Part shown: positions 9,610 through 17,239 of the stretch, piece by piece
How the letters are laid out: the number at the start of each line of letters is the position of its first letter
Position numbering within the stretch: the stretch's first letter is position 1
NCBI GenBank assembly: GCA_009930445.1
Contig: RZYD01000014.1
Coordinates: 1-20,843 of the forward strand
Source of the DNA: Bacteroidia bacterium
Lineage (GTDB): Bacteria > Bacteroidota > Bacteroidia > Bacteroidales > BM520
Direction: 5' to 3'
DNA: 20,843 bases
Translations under genes and position numbers: made by a program
Notes under the pieces: model-generated
What the model was told of the DNA's origin: nothing
Database searches by the model: none
Seen by the model: only the letters and a program-made list of their open reading frames with translations

Positions 9610-9652
9610 CAACAGGAACAATAAATCCGGTTTGCTGTTGAACAATTTATTG
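9610..9652 (+). other. Interleaved inverted repeats in the ATPase operon leader (possible pseudoknot)
   Basis: CAACAG (9610-9615) is complementary to CTGTTG (9635-9640), and CAATAAAT (9619-9626) to ATTTATTG (9645-9652). The order a-b-a'-b' is that of an H-type pseudoknot with connecting segments of 3, 8 and 4 nt. It ends 28 nt before the ATG of subunit E. The second stem is all A-T pairs except one. I recognise no known riboswitch here; chance pairing in AT-rich DNA is possible. Confidence 0.3.
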
Positions 9653-9680
9653 AAAAATATACTATAATTTATTTACGGAT

Positions 9681-10286
9681 ATGGAAGAAAAACTGCAAAT
9701 GCTGACAGAAAAGATCTATTCTGAAGGCATTACAAAAGCGAATGAAGAGGCATCGAAGATAATCGATTCGGCAAAGAAAGAGGCCACCTCGATAATCGCT
9801 AAGGCAAATAAAGAAGCAGAACAGATCCTTGCTGAGGCCGATAAAAAAGTGGCGGAACTGCGCAAAAATGTCAACAGTGAGCTGGTGATGAGCAGTAAAC
9901 AGGCCATCTCAGCCCTGCGTCAGGATCTTGCCACGCTGATTACCGCAAAATCAGCCTCAGAGAGCGTAGCAAAAGCCTTTGATGACGCTGCTTTTGTAAA
10001 AAAAGTCCTGAATGAAACCATAAAAGGATGGAATGCCAGTGGCGATGTACGAATTATCCTTCCTGAAAAGGATGCCGCCGGCCTTGATGAATTCATAACA
10101 AACAGCCTGAGAAAAACAGTAGACAAGGGAATAACCGTGGAGCACGACGGCGAAATCCATGCCGGATTTAAAGTCAGCCCCGCCGACAATAGCTTCCAGA
10201 TTAGTTTTACCGATAAAGACTTTGAAGCATTCTTTAAAAATTACATTCGTCCGCGTACGAATGAATTACTTTATGGAGGTAAATAG
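9681..10286 (+). CDS. atpE: V-type ATP synthase subunit E
   Basis: A 201-aa peripheral-stalk subunit of a bacterial V-type (A/V-type) ATPase. The N-terminal 65 residues are an Ala/Lys/Glu-rich helix expected to form the long coiled coil of the stalk (KITEAN-like pattern: TKANEEASKIIDSAKKEA). The C-terminal globular part, from about residue 90, binds the top of subunits A/B; it shows the DVRIILPEKDAAGLDEF and GFKVSPADNSFQISF segments usual for bacterial E subunits. In enzymes of this class E pairs with a G/H subunit, but no such gene is present in the operon. It is the first gene of the seven-gene operon and ends 2 bp before the DUF2764 gene. The start ATG follows the leader at 9681, and the family's usual length fits. 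Confidence 0.92.
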   Translation: MEEKLQMLTEKIYSEGITKANEEASKIIDSAKKEATSIIAKANKEAEQILAEADKKVAELRKNVNSELVMSSKQAISALRQDLATLITAKSASESVAKAFDDAAFVKKVLNETIKGWNASGDVRIILPEKDAAGLDEFITNSLRKTVDKGITVEHDGEIHAGFKVSPADNSFQISFTDKDFEAFFKNYIRPRTNELLYGGK

Positions 10287-10288
10287 GT

Positions 10289-11131
10289 ATGGGCCGGAGT
10301 TATTATTGCTTAATATCAGGACTTCCGGAGCTTCACCCCGACCAGAGTAAAAAGGTCTTTTCGCTATCTGATTTTAAAACGGAACTGGAGAATCAGTTGC
10401 ACCCGGACGATTACGCACGGGTCAGTTTGCTTTTTCTTCCCAACGATAACCGGAATCTGCTACAGCTACTACAAAAGAAGGAATTCAACCCTGCCCTTGT
10501 GGCCAATTATTCGCAACAGGAGCTGGAAGAAGAATTATCCGAACCGGGGGGATTGAAAAATTACATCTCCTCCTTCCTTTTTCAATTATCGCAGGATGAA
10601 TCACTTATTGAACATCCAATAAAAATGGAGATTGCACTTACCCAGGCGTATTACGAGCAAGTAACCCAGTGCAAAAATCCATTTCTTTCCCAATGGTTTA
10701 ATTTTGAACTCACCCTGGGAAATATTCTCACGGCCTTAAACTGTAAAAAGCATGCTATCGATGCGGGAAAACAGCTCATAGGAAGCAATGAATTAACCCA
10801 TACCCTGGCCAAAAGCGCATCGAAAGACCTGGGTATTGGCGTGGAAGTTCCTGAAGTGGAGAAAATCGTTCAGATTTTTGAATCGGAAGGCATACTGCAG
10901 CGTGAAAAATCGTACGACCTGTTTCGCTGGAACTGGCTCGATCAGCATACACTTTTTCATTATTTCAGTATAGAAGTGATTATAAGTTATGTGATTAAGC
11001 TGATGATGGTGGAACGATGGATGAACCTGGACAGGCAAACCGGGACAGCAATGTTCGAGCGCCTGATGAACGATATAGAAACGAGTTATCAATTTCCAAA
11101 AGAATATACGATTAATGAAGGCAAACGATAA
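10289..11131 (+). CDS. DUF2764 protein of V-type ATPase operon, probable subunit C (AC39-like)
   Basis: A 280-aa protein of the DUF2764 family, found between subunits E and A in V-ATPase operons of Bacteroidetes, Chlamydiae and spirochaetes. It starts with the family signature MGRSYYCLISGLPEL and is predicted to be almost all helical. Two segments resemble repeats of V-type subunit C/d (AC39). Residues 130-170 (NPFLSQWFNFELTLGNILTA, then NCKKHAIDAGKQLIGSNEL) match the AC39 pattern of a D/N-L-x-N-I-x-T-x-L-R-x-K core followed by a Gly-rich turn. Residues 226-262 (FSIEVIISYVIKLMMVERWM and onward) match its Y-x-x-x-K-x-x-E-x-x-N-L pattern. Subunit C couples the central stalk to the membrane rotor; a classical C gene is missing here, so this protein is the likely substitute. 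The role is inferred, not shown. GGAGGT lies 8 nt before the ATG. Confidence 0.88.
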   Translation: MGRSYYCLISGLPELHPDQSKKVFSLSDFKTELENQLHPDDYARVSLLFLPNDNRNLLQLLQKKEFNPALVANYSQQELEEELSEPGGLKNYISSFLFQLSQDESLIEHPIKMEIALTQAYYEQVTQCKNPFLSQWFNFELTLGNILTALNCKKHAIDAGKQLIGSNELTHTLAKSASKDLGIGVEVPEVEKIVQIFESEGILQREKSYDLFRWNWLDQHTLFHYFSIEVIISYVIKLMMVERWMNLDRQTGTAMFERLMNDIETSYQFPKEYTINEGKR

Positions 11132-12887
11132 AAAAACAAACGGAGTAGTTACCGGAATCACCTCCAATCTGGTGGTGGTAAAAGTCGACGGGCCTGTTTC
11201 CCAGAATGAAATCTGTTTTATCAATCTGGATAAAAGTAACCTGATGGCTGAGGTGATAAAAATTACCGGCGACAAGGTATTTGTGCAGGTTTTCGAGAGT
11301 ACCCGCGGATTAAAACCCGGTGCGAAGGTTGAATTTCAGGGGCATATGCTGGAAGTAACACTGGGCCCCGGAATTGTATCCCGCAATTACGACGGACTAC
11401 AGAATGATCTGGATAAGATGGAAGCCACCTTTCTGGTTCGTGGTGAATATACCTTCCCGCTCGACAAAGACAAGGAATGGGAATTTGAGCCCTTGGCCAA
11501 AGGCGGAGATAAAGTTGTGGCCGGCACCTGGCTGGGTAGCGTGATGGAAAACCAGATCAACCATAAAATTATGGTTCCGTTCAAAATGACGGAACAGTAC
11601 ACAGTTAAAAGTATTGTTGCCAAAGGGAAGTATAAAATTGAAGATCAAATTGCTGAAGTTGAAGATGAGAAGGGGAAAACGTATTCCATCAGCATGATAC
11701 AGAAATGGCCTGTAAAACAAGCCATTATGGCTTATAAGGAAAAGCCCCGCCCCTTCCGGGTAATGGAAACCGGAATTCGTGCCATTGACTCGCTAAACCC
11801 GATTACCGAAGGGGGAACAGGCTTTATTCCGGGCCCCTTTGGCTGCGGGAAAACCGTTTTACAACATGCTCTTGCCAAACAGGCGGAAGCAGATTTAATT
11901 ATTATTACAGCCTGTGGCGAACGTGCAAATGAGGTTGTAGAAATCTTTACCGAATTCCCGGAGCTCATCGACCCACGAACGGGCAGAAAGCTTTACGAGC
12001 GTACGACCATCGTATGTAATACTTCAAATATGCCGGTTGCTGCCCGTGAAGCTTCCGTGTATACCGGAATGACATTGGCAGAATATTATCGGGCCCAAGG
12101 GTTGAAAGTGTTACTTTTGGCTGATTCCACCTCCCGTTGGGCACAGGCGCTGCGTGAAATGTCGAACCGACTCGAAGAGTTACCCGGGCAGGATGCTTTT
12201 CCCATGGACCTCTCCGCGACCATCGCCAATTTCTACGCCCGCGCAGGATTTGTGTACCTTAATAATGGGAAGGTTGGCTCCATTACCTTCATCGGCACTG
12301 TCTCCCCCGCTGGAGGTAACCTTAAAGAACCCGTGACCGAATCTACCGCCAAAGTAGCGCGCTGCTTCTATGCCTTGAATCAGGACCGCGCTGACTCCAA
12401 AAGGTATCCGGCCATCGACCCCATCGACAGCTATTCCAAATACCTCGAATATCCTGAAGCACAAAAATACCTGGCCGAAAACGTGGGTGAAGACTGGGTA
12501 GACAAAATCCTCGAGGCAAAAAATCTTCTGCTCCGTGGAAAAGAAGCCAAAGAACAAATTAATATCCTCGGTGACGATGGCGTACCTATCGATTACCATA
12601 TCCGTTTCTGGCACTCTGAGCTGGTCGACTTTGTAATCCTGCAACAAGATGCCTTTGACGATATCGACTCCTCCTCGTCGATGGAACGACAAAAAACCAT
12701 GATGGATAAAGTGCTTAACGTTTGCCATCAGGAATTTGAATTTGAATCGTTCGAAGAAGTGAATCCATTTTTCAAAAAAGTGATTAATTCCTTTAAACAG
12801 ATGAACTATTCCGAATTCAACTCAGAAAAATTCAACAATTTCGAAAAAGAGCTGGAAACAATACTGGCAGAAAGGAGAATGGCCTAA
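11115..12887 (+). CDS. atpA: V-type ATP synthase subunit A (catalytic)
   Basis: The 590-aa catalytic subunit, three copies of which alternate with B in the cytoplasmic head. After the N-terminal beta barrel comes the extra A-type insertion (about residues 110-190), then P-loop GPFGCGKT (240-247), the catalytic segment CGERANEV, and DSTSRWAQALREMSNRLEE. The glycine-loop region reads LPGQDAFPMDL, unlike the LPGEEGYPAYL form common in archaeal-type enzymes. Cys244 in the P-loop is the residue type found in eukaryotic V-ATPase A rather than the Ala/Ser usual in bacteria. The C-terminal QQDAFDDIDSSSS carries Ser where eukaryotes have the partner Cys. The start overlaps the DUF2764 gene by 17 nt, and the stop overlaps the B start by one base (TAATG), so translation is probably coupled. 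Confidence 0.97.
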   Translation: MKANDKKTNGVVTGITSNLVVVKVDGPVSQNEICFINLDKSNLMAEVIKITGDKVFVQVFESTRGLKPGAKVEFQGHMLEVTLGPGIVSRNYDGLQNDLDKMEATFLVRGEYTFPLDKDKEWEFEPLAKGGDKVVAGTWLGSVMENQINHKIMVPFKMTEQYTVKSIVAKGKYKIEDQIAEVEDEKGKTYSISMIQKWPVKQAIMAYKEKPRPFRVMETGIRAIDSLNPITEGGTGFIPGPFGCGKTVLQHALAKQAEADLIIITACGERANEVVEIFTEFPELIDPRTGRKLYERTTIVCNTSNMPVAAREASVYTGMTLAEYYRAQGLKVLLLADSTSRWAQALREMSNRLEELPGQDAFPMDLSATIANFYARAGFVYLNNGKVGSITFIGTVSPAGGNLKEPVTESTAKVARCFYALNQDRADSKRYPAIDPIDSYSKYLEYPEAQKYLAENVGEDWVDKILEAKNLLLRGKEAKEQINILGDDGVPIDYHIRFWHSELVDFVILQQDAFDDIDSSSSMERQKTMMDKVLNVCHQEFEFESFEEVNPFFKKVINSFKQMNYSEFNSEKFNNFEKELETILAERRMA

Positions 12888-14215
12888 TGGAAACACAAGC
12901 ATTTCAAAAAATATACACAAAAATTACTGCGGTAACCAAAGCAACCTGTACATTACAGGCCAGTGGTGTTGGGAATGAAGAAATGGCATTTGTTGACGGA
13001 CGAAAAGCACAGGTAGTAAAAATTCAGGGCACTGAGGTCACCTTACAGGTGTTTACCGGAACTGAAGGAATTCCTACCAACGCAGAAGTAGTATTTACGG
13101 GAAAACCCCCTACCCTCAAGGTTGGGGAAGAACTGGCCGGACGCTTTTTTGATGCCTATGGAAGCCCGATGGATGGCGGTCCTGAAATCGAAGGCGATGA
13201 ACGTGAAATTGGAGGCCCTTCCGTAAACCCTGTGCGGCGAATGCAACCTTCCGATTTTATCGCCACCGGAATTGCGGGTATCGACCTGAATAACTCGCTG
13301 GTTACCGGGCAAAAAATTCCTTTTTTTGCCGACCCCGACCAACCGTACAACCAGGTGATGGCCACCGTTGCCCTGCGTGCTGAAGCCGACAAGATTATCC
13401 TCGGCGGTATGGGCCTTACCAACGACGATTATCTCTATTTTAAAAACGTCTTTGACAATGCCGGGGCACTCGACCGCATCATTAGTTTTGTGAATACTAC
13501 CGAGAACCCACCCGTAGAGCGCTTGCTGGTGCCGGATATGGCACTGACTGCAGCAGAATATTTCGCCTACGAGAAAAAAGAAAAAGTTCTGGTTTTACTT
13601 ACCGATATGACCCTGTACTCCGATGCGCTGAGCATCGTGTCAAACCGTATGGATCAAATTCCATCAAAAGACAGTATGCCCGGCTCGCTTTATTCCGATC
13701 TGGCAAAGATTTATGAGAAGGCAGCGCAGTTTCCTGAAGGCGGATCCATAACCATCATCGCGGTAACTACCCTTTCGGGTGGCGATATTACCCATGCTGT
13801 TCCCGATAACACCGGATATATCACGGAAGGGCAATTGTTCCTGCGGAAGGATTCTGACATCGGGAAGGTAATTGTGGATCCATTCCGCAGCCTTTCACGC
13901 CTGAAGCAACTGGTGGTCGGAAAACAAACCCGTGAAGACCACCCGCAGGTAATGAATGCAGCCATCCGCCTCTATGCCGATGCCGCCAATGCCAAGACAA
14001 AACTCGAAAACGGCTTCGATCTTTCGGATTACGATGAACGCGCTATGAAATTCGCAAAATCCTATTCCGAAGCCCTTCTGGCAATTGATGTAAATATCAA
14101 TACGACCCAGATGCTCGAAACCGCATGGACGCTCTTTGCAAAATACTTCACCAAAACTGAAGTTGCCATCCGGCAGGCACTGGTCGATACGTACTGGCCT
14201 GAAAACGAAAACTAA
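12887..14215 (+). CDS. atpB: V-type ATP synthase subunit B (non-catalytic)
   Basis: A 442-aa non-catalytic head subunit. As expected for B, there is no Walker A sequence; the corresponding place reads TGQKIPFFADPDQPYNQVMA. Other landmarks are the SNRMDQIPSKDSMPGSLYSD loop, the TLSGGDITHAVPDNTGYITEG segment and FRSLSRL, in which Arg338 is at the position of the arginine finger that completes the catalytic site of subunit A. The start is set by TAATG overlap with the A stop codon. The N-terminal barrel (GNEEMAFVDGRKAQV) is normal. It is followed after 25 bp by subunit D. The length is typical for Bacteroidetes and Chlamydia B subunits. Confidence 0.97.
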   Translation: METQAFQKIYTKITAVTKATCTLQASGVGNEEMAFVDGRKAQVVKIQGTEVTLQVFTGTEGIPTNAEVVFTGKPPTLKVGEELAGRFFDAYGSPMDGGPEIEGDEREIGGPSVNPVRRMQPSDFIATGIAGIDLNNSLVTGQKIPFFADPDQPYNQVMATVALRAEADKIILGGMGLTNDDYLYFKNVFDNAGALDRIISFVNTTENPPVERLLVPDMALTAAEYFAYEKKEKVLVLLTDMTLYSDALSIVSNRMDQIPSKDSMPGSLYSDLAKIYEKAAQFPEGGSITIIAVTTLSGGDITHAVPDNTGYITEGQLFLRKDSDIGKVIVDPFRSLSRLKQLVVGKQTREDHPQVMNAAIRLYADAANAKTKLENGFDLSDYDERAMKFAKSYSEALLAIDVNINTTQMLETAWTLFAKYFTKTEVAIRQALVDTYWPENEN

Positions 14216-14240
14216 GCTATTAACGATTTAACCGTTCATT

Positions 14241-14843
14241 ATGGCCATAAAATTTCAATATAATAAAACCTCGATGCAAGAGCTCAGTAAACAGCTGAAG
14301 GTGCGTATCCGGGCTTTACCGACTATAAAAAATAAGGAATCTGCCTTGCGCATGGAGGTAAAAAAAGCCAAGAATGCAGCCGAACAGATGGAAGAACAGT
14401 TGCAAGCCAAAATTAAGGAATACGATTATATGGTTAGTTTATGGGGTGAATTTGATCCTGAACTGATCCAAATCAACGAAGTGGTGCTGTCGGTGAAAAA
14501 AATTGCCGGCGTAAAAACCCCGGTTCTCGACGATATAAAGTATACGGTACAGGAATTTAGTCTTTTTAATCAGCCCGGATGGTTTTTCGATGGCGTAACC
14601 CTGCTTAAAGACCTTTCACGGATCGCGATCGAACGGGAAGTATTTCAGCGAAAAAATGAATTGCTGGATCATGCCCGCAGAAAAACAACCCAAAAAGTAA
14701 ACCTGTATGAAAAAGTCCAGATTCCCGGATTTGAAAATGCCATCCTCAAAATCAAGCGGTTTCTGGAAGATGAAGAAAACCTCTCCAAGTCGGCACAGAA
14801 AATCGTAAAAAACAAACATGCCAGAAAGGAGGAAGCGCAATGA
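14241..14843 (+). CDS. atpD: V-type ATP synthase subunit D (central rotor shaft)
   Basis: A 200-aa central-stalk subunit. It has the expected antiparallel coiled-coil plan: an N-terminal helix starting KFQYNKTSMQELSKQLKVRI with a long Lys/Glu-rich continuation to about residue 75, a middle globular stretch, and a C-terminal helix (about 125-195, FQRKNELLDHARRKTTQKVN then KIKRFLEDEENLSKSAQKIV). The final residues NKHARKEEAQ end in an ATGA overlap with subunit I. In other V-type enzymes D forms the shaft together with subunit F, but no F gene is present here, so either F is encoded elsewhere or D and the C-like protein suffice. Confidence 0.93.
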   Translation: MAIKFQYNKTSMQELSKQLKVRIRALPTIKNKESALRMEVKKAKNAAEQMEEQLQAKIKEYDYMVSLWGEFDPELIQINEVVLSVKKIAGVKTPVLDDIKYTVQEFSLFNQPGWFFDGVTLLKDLSRIAIEREVFQRKNELLDHARRKTTQKVNLYEKVQIPGFENAILKIKRFLEDEENLSKSAQKIVKNKHARKEEAQ

Positions 14844-16648
14844 TAATTCCAATGAAAAAATATTCCTTACTGGTTTACCATAAGGAATACCATAACTTTT
14901 TAACCCGCATTCGCGAACTCGGGGCTGTGCATATTATTGAACAGGAAGGTGCTCTCGACGAAAACAGCGGACTGGAAGACCTGTTGAGCCTGCATAAAAA
15001 ATATACTCTGGCCATGAAAAATCTTGCCCGGATCAGGGAAGAAGAAAAAACCACAACAAAAACGGATGCAAAGGCCTTACTTCAACAGTATGACGATACC
15101 CTGACAGCCACCGAGCAGGCAAAACAGCAAATGCTGCAAAATACCAAAGAAGCAGCGCAATTTGAACCCTGGGGTAATTTCAGCTGGGAAAGTATCGAAC
15201 GACTGAAAAATTCCGGATACCACATCCGGTTCTTCTCCTGTCCGACCCGAAAACTTCAAAAAAAATGGGAAGAACAGTATAATGTATTTTTTATCAATGA
15301 GATAAGCTCAATTGAATACTTCATCACAATCACACAAAATCCTGATTTTTCAATCGATGCCGATGAGATACGACTTCCGGCAAGGTCGCTCAAAACCATC
15401 CTGGCAGCGCAGAAAAAACTGGGAACCACAATCGAAAAACACGAACTGGCCCTGAAAGAAATTGCCGCCATTGCCCTACCCGTTTTTCAGGAAGCCAAAA
15501 ATACCCTTCAGGAGGAAATTGATTTTAAAAAAGTAATCCTGAATACCACACCAGAAGCTGATAATAAGGTAATGGTACTGGAAGCCTGGGTTTCGGAAGA
15601 AAAAGAAGAGGCACTGAACCAGTTCCTCGAACAATCAGGCGTTTATTATCAGTTACGCGAGCCCGAACCAACCGACCGGGTACCCGTAAAACTCAAAAAC
15701 AACCGGTTTGCAAGGCTCTATGAGGTAATTGGAGAATTATACTCCCTGCCTAACTATAACGAACTCGACCTTACTCCCTTCTTTGCTCCATTTTTCATGC
15801 TCTTTTTCGGCTTTTGTCTGGGCGATGCAGGGTACGGATTACTATTGATCGCCGCAGCGATAATCATGCGAAATCGGGTGAAACCTGCCATGCGGTCGAT
15901 TCTAAGCCTGGTTATTTGGCTCGGAATTGCCACGGTTATCATGGGCATAATTGGCGGTACCTTCTTCGGAATGAACCTTATTGAAGCAGAAATCCCATGG
16001 CTGAGCAATGCTAAAAAATATATGCTCAACCCTGATAAACTCTTTAACCTCTCCTTGATTATCGGTGGAGTGCAAATCATGTTCGGAATGTTCCTGAAGG
16101 TGGCCAACATCACAAAACGAAAAGGATTCCGCTATGCTTACTCCACAATAGGATGGATTATTATGATTCTGGGCGGAGGTACGCTCTATTTGTTAAAAAT
16201 GCAGGAAATTATTACGCCAGACCTGTTCCGTATTGCCCTGTATGCTGTGTTAGGCCTCAGCGGATTGCTTATCCTGGTATTCAATGATCCGAAACGTAAT
16301 GTATTCATGAACATTGGATCCGGGTTATGGGAAACGTATAATCAGGTAACCGGTTTACTCGGCGATTTGCTCTCGTACATTCGATTATTTGCCCTGGGAA
16401 TTTCCAGCGCTGTAATGGGGTTTGTATTCAACGATCTGGCCATGAGCCTCAGTGGAGATATACCGGTTATCAGCCAGCTTGTGATGGTAGTTATATTGTT
16501 GATCGGCCATGGGATGAATATCTTCATGTCGGGTCTTGGCTCGATGGTACATCCGATGCGTCTGACCTTTGTGGAATTCTACAAAAATGCCGATTTTCAG
16601 GGCGGCGGCAAAAAATATCAACCCTTTAGCAGAGTTAATAAACAATAA
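14840..16648 (+). CDS. atpI: V-type ATP synthase subunit I (membrane stator)
   Basis: A 602-aa membrane stator, the counterpart of eukaryotic subunit a. The first 300 or so residues form the cytoplasmic arm (MKKYSLLVYHKEYHNFLTRI start, with helical hairpins); it is short compared with archaeal versions. About seven membrane segments follow, near 312-335, 352-375, 393-413, 428-447, 457-476, 505-535 and 541-565. LLSYIRLFALGISSA carries Arg515, the conserved arginine that faces the rotor ring and interacts with the ion-binding glutamate. The tail FVEFYKNADFQGGGKKYQPF is the family C-terminal signature. The start is fixed by the ATGA overlap with D and by AGGAGG 7 nt upstream. Subunit K follows after 37 bp. 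Confidence 0.95.
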   Translation: MIIPMKKYSLLVYHKEYHNFLTRIRELGAVHIIEQEGALDENSGLEDLLSLHKKYTLAMKNLARIREEEKTTTKTDAKALLQQYDDTLTATEQAKQQMLQNTKEAAQFEPWGNFSWESIERLKNSGYHIRFFSCPTRKLQKKWEEQYNVFFINEISSIEYFITITQNPDFSIDADEIRLPARSLKTILAAQKKLGTTIEKHELALKEIAAIALPVFQEAKNTLQEEIDFKKVILNTTPEADNKVMVLEAWVSEEKEEALNQFLEQSGVYYQLREPEPTDRVPVKLKNNRFARLYEVIGELYSLPNYNELDLTPFFAPFFMLFFGFCLGDAGYGLLLIAAAIIMRNRVKPAMRSILSLVIWLGIATVIMGIIGGTFFGMNLIEAEIPWLSNAKKYMLNPDKLFNLSLIIGGVQIMFGMFLKVANITKRKGFRYAYSTIGWIIMILGGGTLYLLKMQEIITPDLFRIALYAVLGLSGLLILVFNDPKRNVFMNIGSGLWETYNQVTGLLGDLLSYIRLFALGISSAVMGFVFNDLAMSLSGDIPVISQLVMVVILLIGHGMNIFMSGLGSMVHPMRLTFVEFYKNADFQGGGKKYQPFSRVNKQ

Positions 16649-16685
16649 ATAATAAACGACAATTTTCAACTTAAAAATTAATAGT

Positions 16686-17135
16686 ATGGAACCTATCATT
16701 TTAGCTTACATCGGGATCGGAATCATGGTCGGTCTGTCAGGAATTGGTAGTGCATTTGGCGTATCCATGGGGGGCAATGCCGCTATTGGAGCCTTGAAAA
16801 AAAATGACGAGGCATTTGGTAACTACCTCGTATTAAGTGCATTACCCGGAACACAGGGACTCTATGGCTTCCTGGGATTTTTCCTTCTTCAAGGGGCTTT
16901 GGTACCCGAAATCACCTGGGCACAGTCGGCAGCCGTTTTAGGTGCCGGACTGGCACTCGGAATTGTAGCCCTATTTTCTGCCATTCGTCAGGGGCAGGTT
17001 TGTGCCAACGGTATTGCGGGTATTGGTGCAGGATATGATGTATTTGGAAATACCCTTATCCTGGCTGTATTCCCCGAGCTTTATGCCATTGTGGCACTGG
17101 CAGCCACATTCATGATTTCGTCGTCCATTCTTTAA
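16686..17135 (+). CDS. atpK: V-type ATP synthase subunit K (rotor ring proteolipid)
   Basis: A 149-aa duplicated proteolipid with four membrane helices that forms the rotor ring. The first hairpin has LPGTQGLYGF (53-62) and lacks a membrane carboxylate; the second hairpin carries Glu131 in FPELYAIVAL, the single ion-binding carboxylate. Aligned to Enterococcus hirae NtpK, the Na+ ligands L61, T64, Q65, Q110 and E139 correspond to L53, T56, Q57, Q102 and E131 here, so all five are kept. This points to Na+ rather than H+ coupling, though the direction (ATP hydrolysis or synthesis) cannot be read from sequence. It is the last gene of the operon, followed by a strong terminator. Confidence 0.95.
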   Translation: MEPIILAYIGIGIMVGLSGIGSAFGVSMGGNAAIGALKKNDEAFGNYLVLSALPGTQGLYGFLGFFLLQGALVPEITWAQSAAVLGAGLALGIVALFSAIRQGQVCANGIAGIGAGYDVFGNTLILAVFPELYAIVALAATFMISSSIL

Positions 17136-17158
17136 CACCGAAGGTTATGACAGCAATG

Positions 17159-17191
17159 AAAGCCCCGGAGGATCCGTTCACCGGGGCTTTT
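17159..17191 (+). terminator. Intrinsic terminator of the V-ATPase operon
   Basis: AAAGCCCCGG and CCGGGGCTTT form a perfect 10-bp GC-rich stem around a 12-nt loop (17169-17180), ending in a TTTT run. It begins 24 nt after the subunit K stop codon. Confidence 0.85.
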
Positions 17192-17239
17192 CTGGCTGAC
17201 CGAAATTTTGTAGTTTGAACCCATAATCCGAAAAAACCT

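Noticed and set aside
9638..9669. Sigma-70-like TTGAAC and TATAAT just before subunit E
   Set aside because: Bacteroidetes primary promoters use TTTG/TAnnTTTG, and the region is AT-rich enough for chance matches.
17211..17217. TAGTTTG as the tcdA promoter
   Set aside because: It is one base short of TAnnTTTG and has no -33 element; mentioned only in the gene entry.
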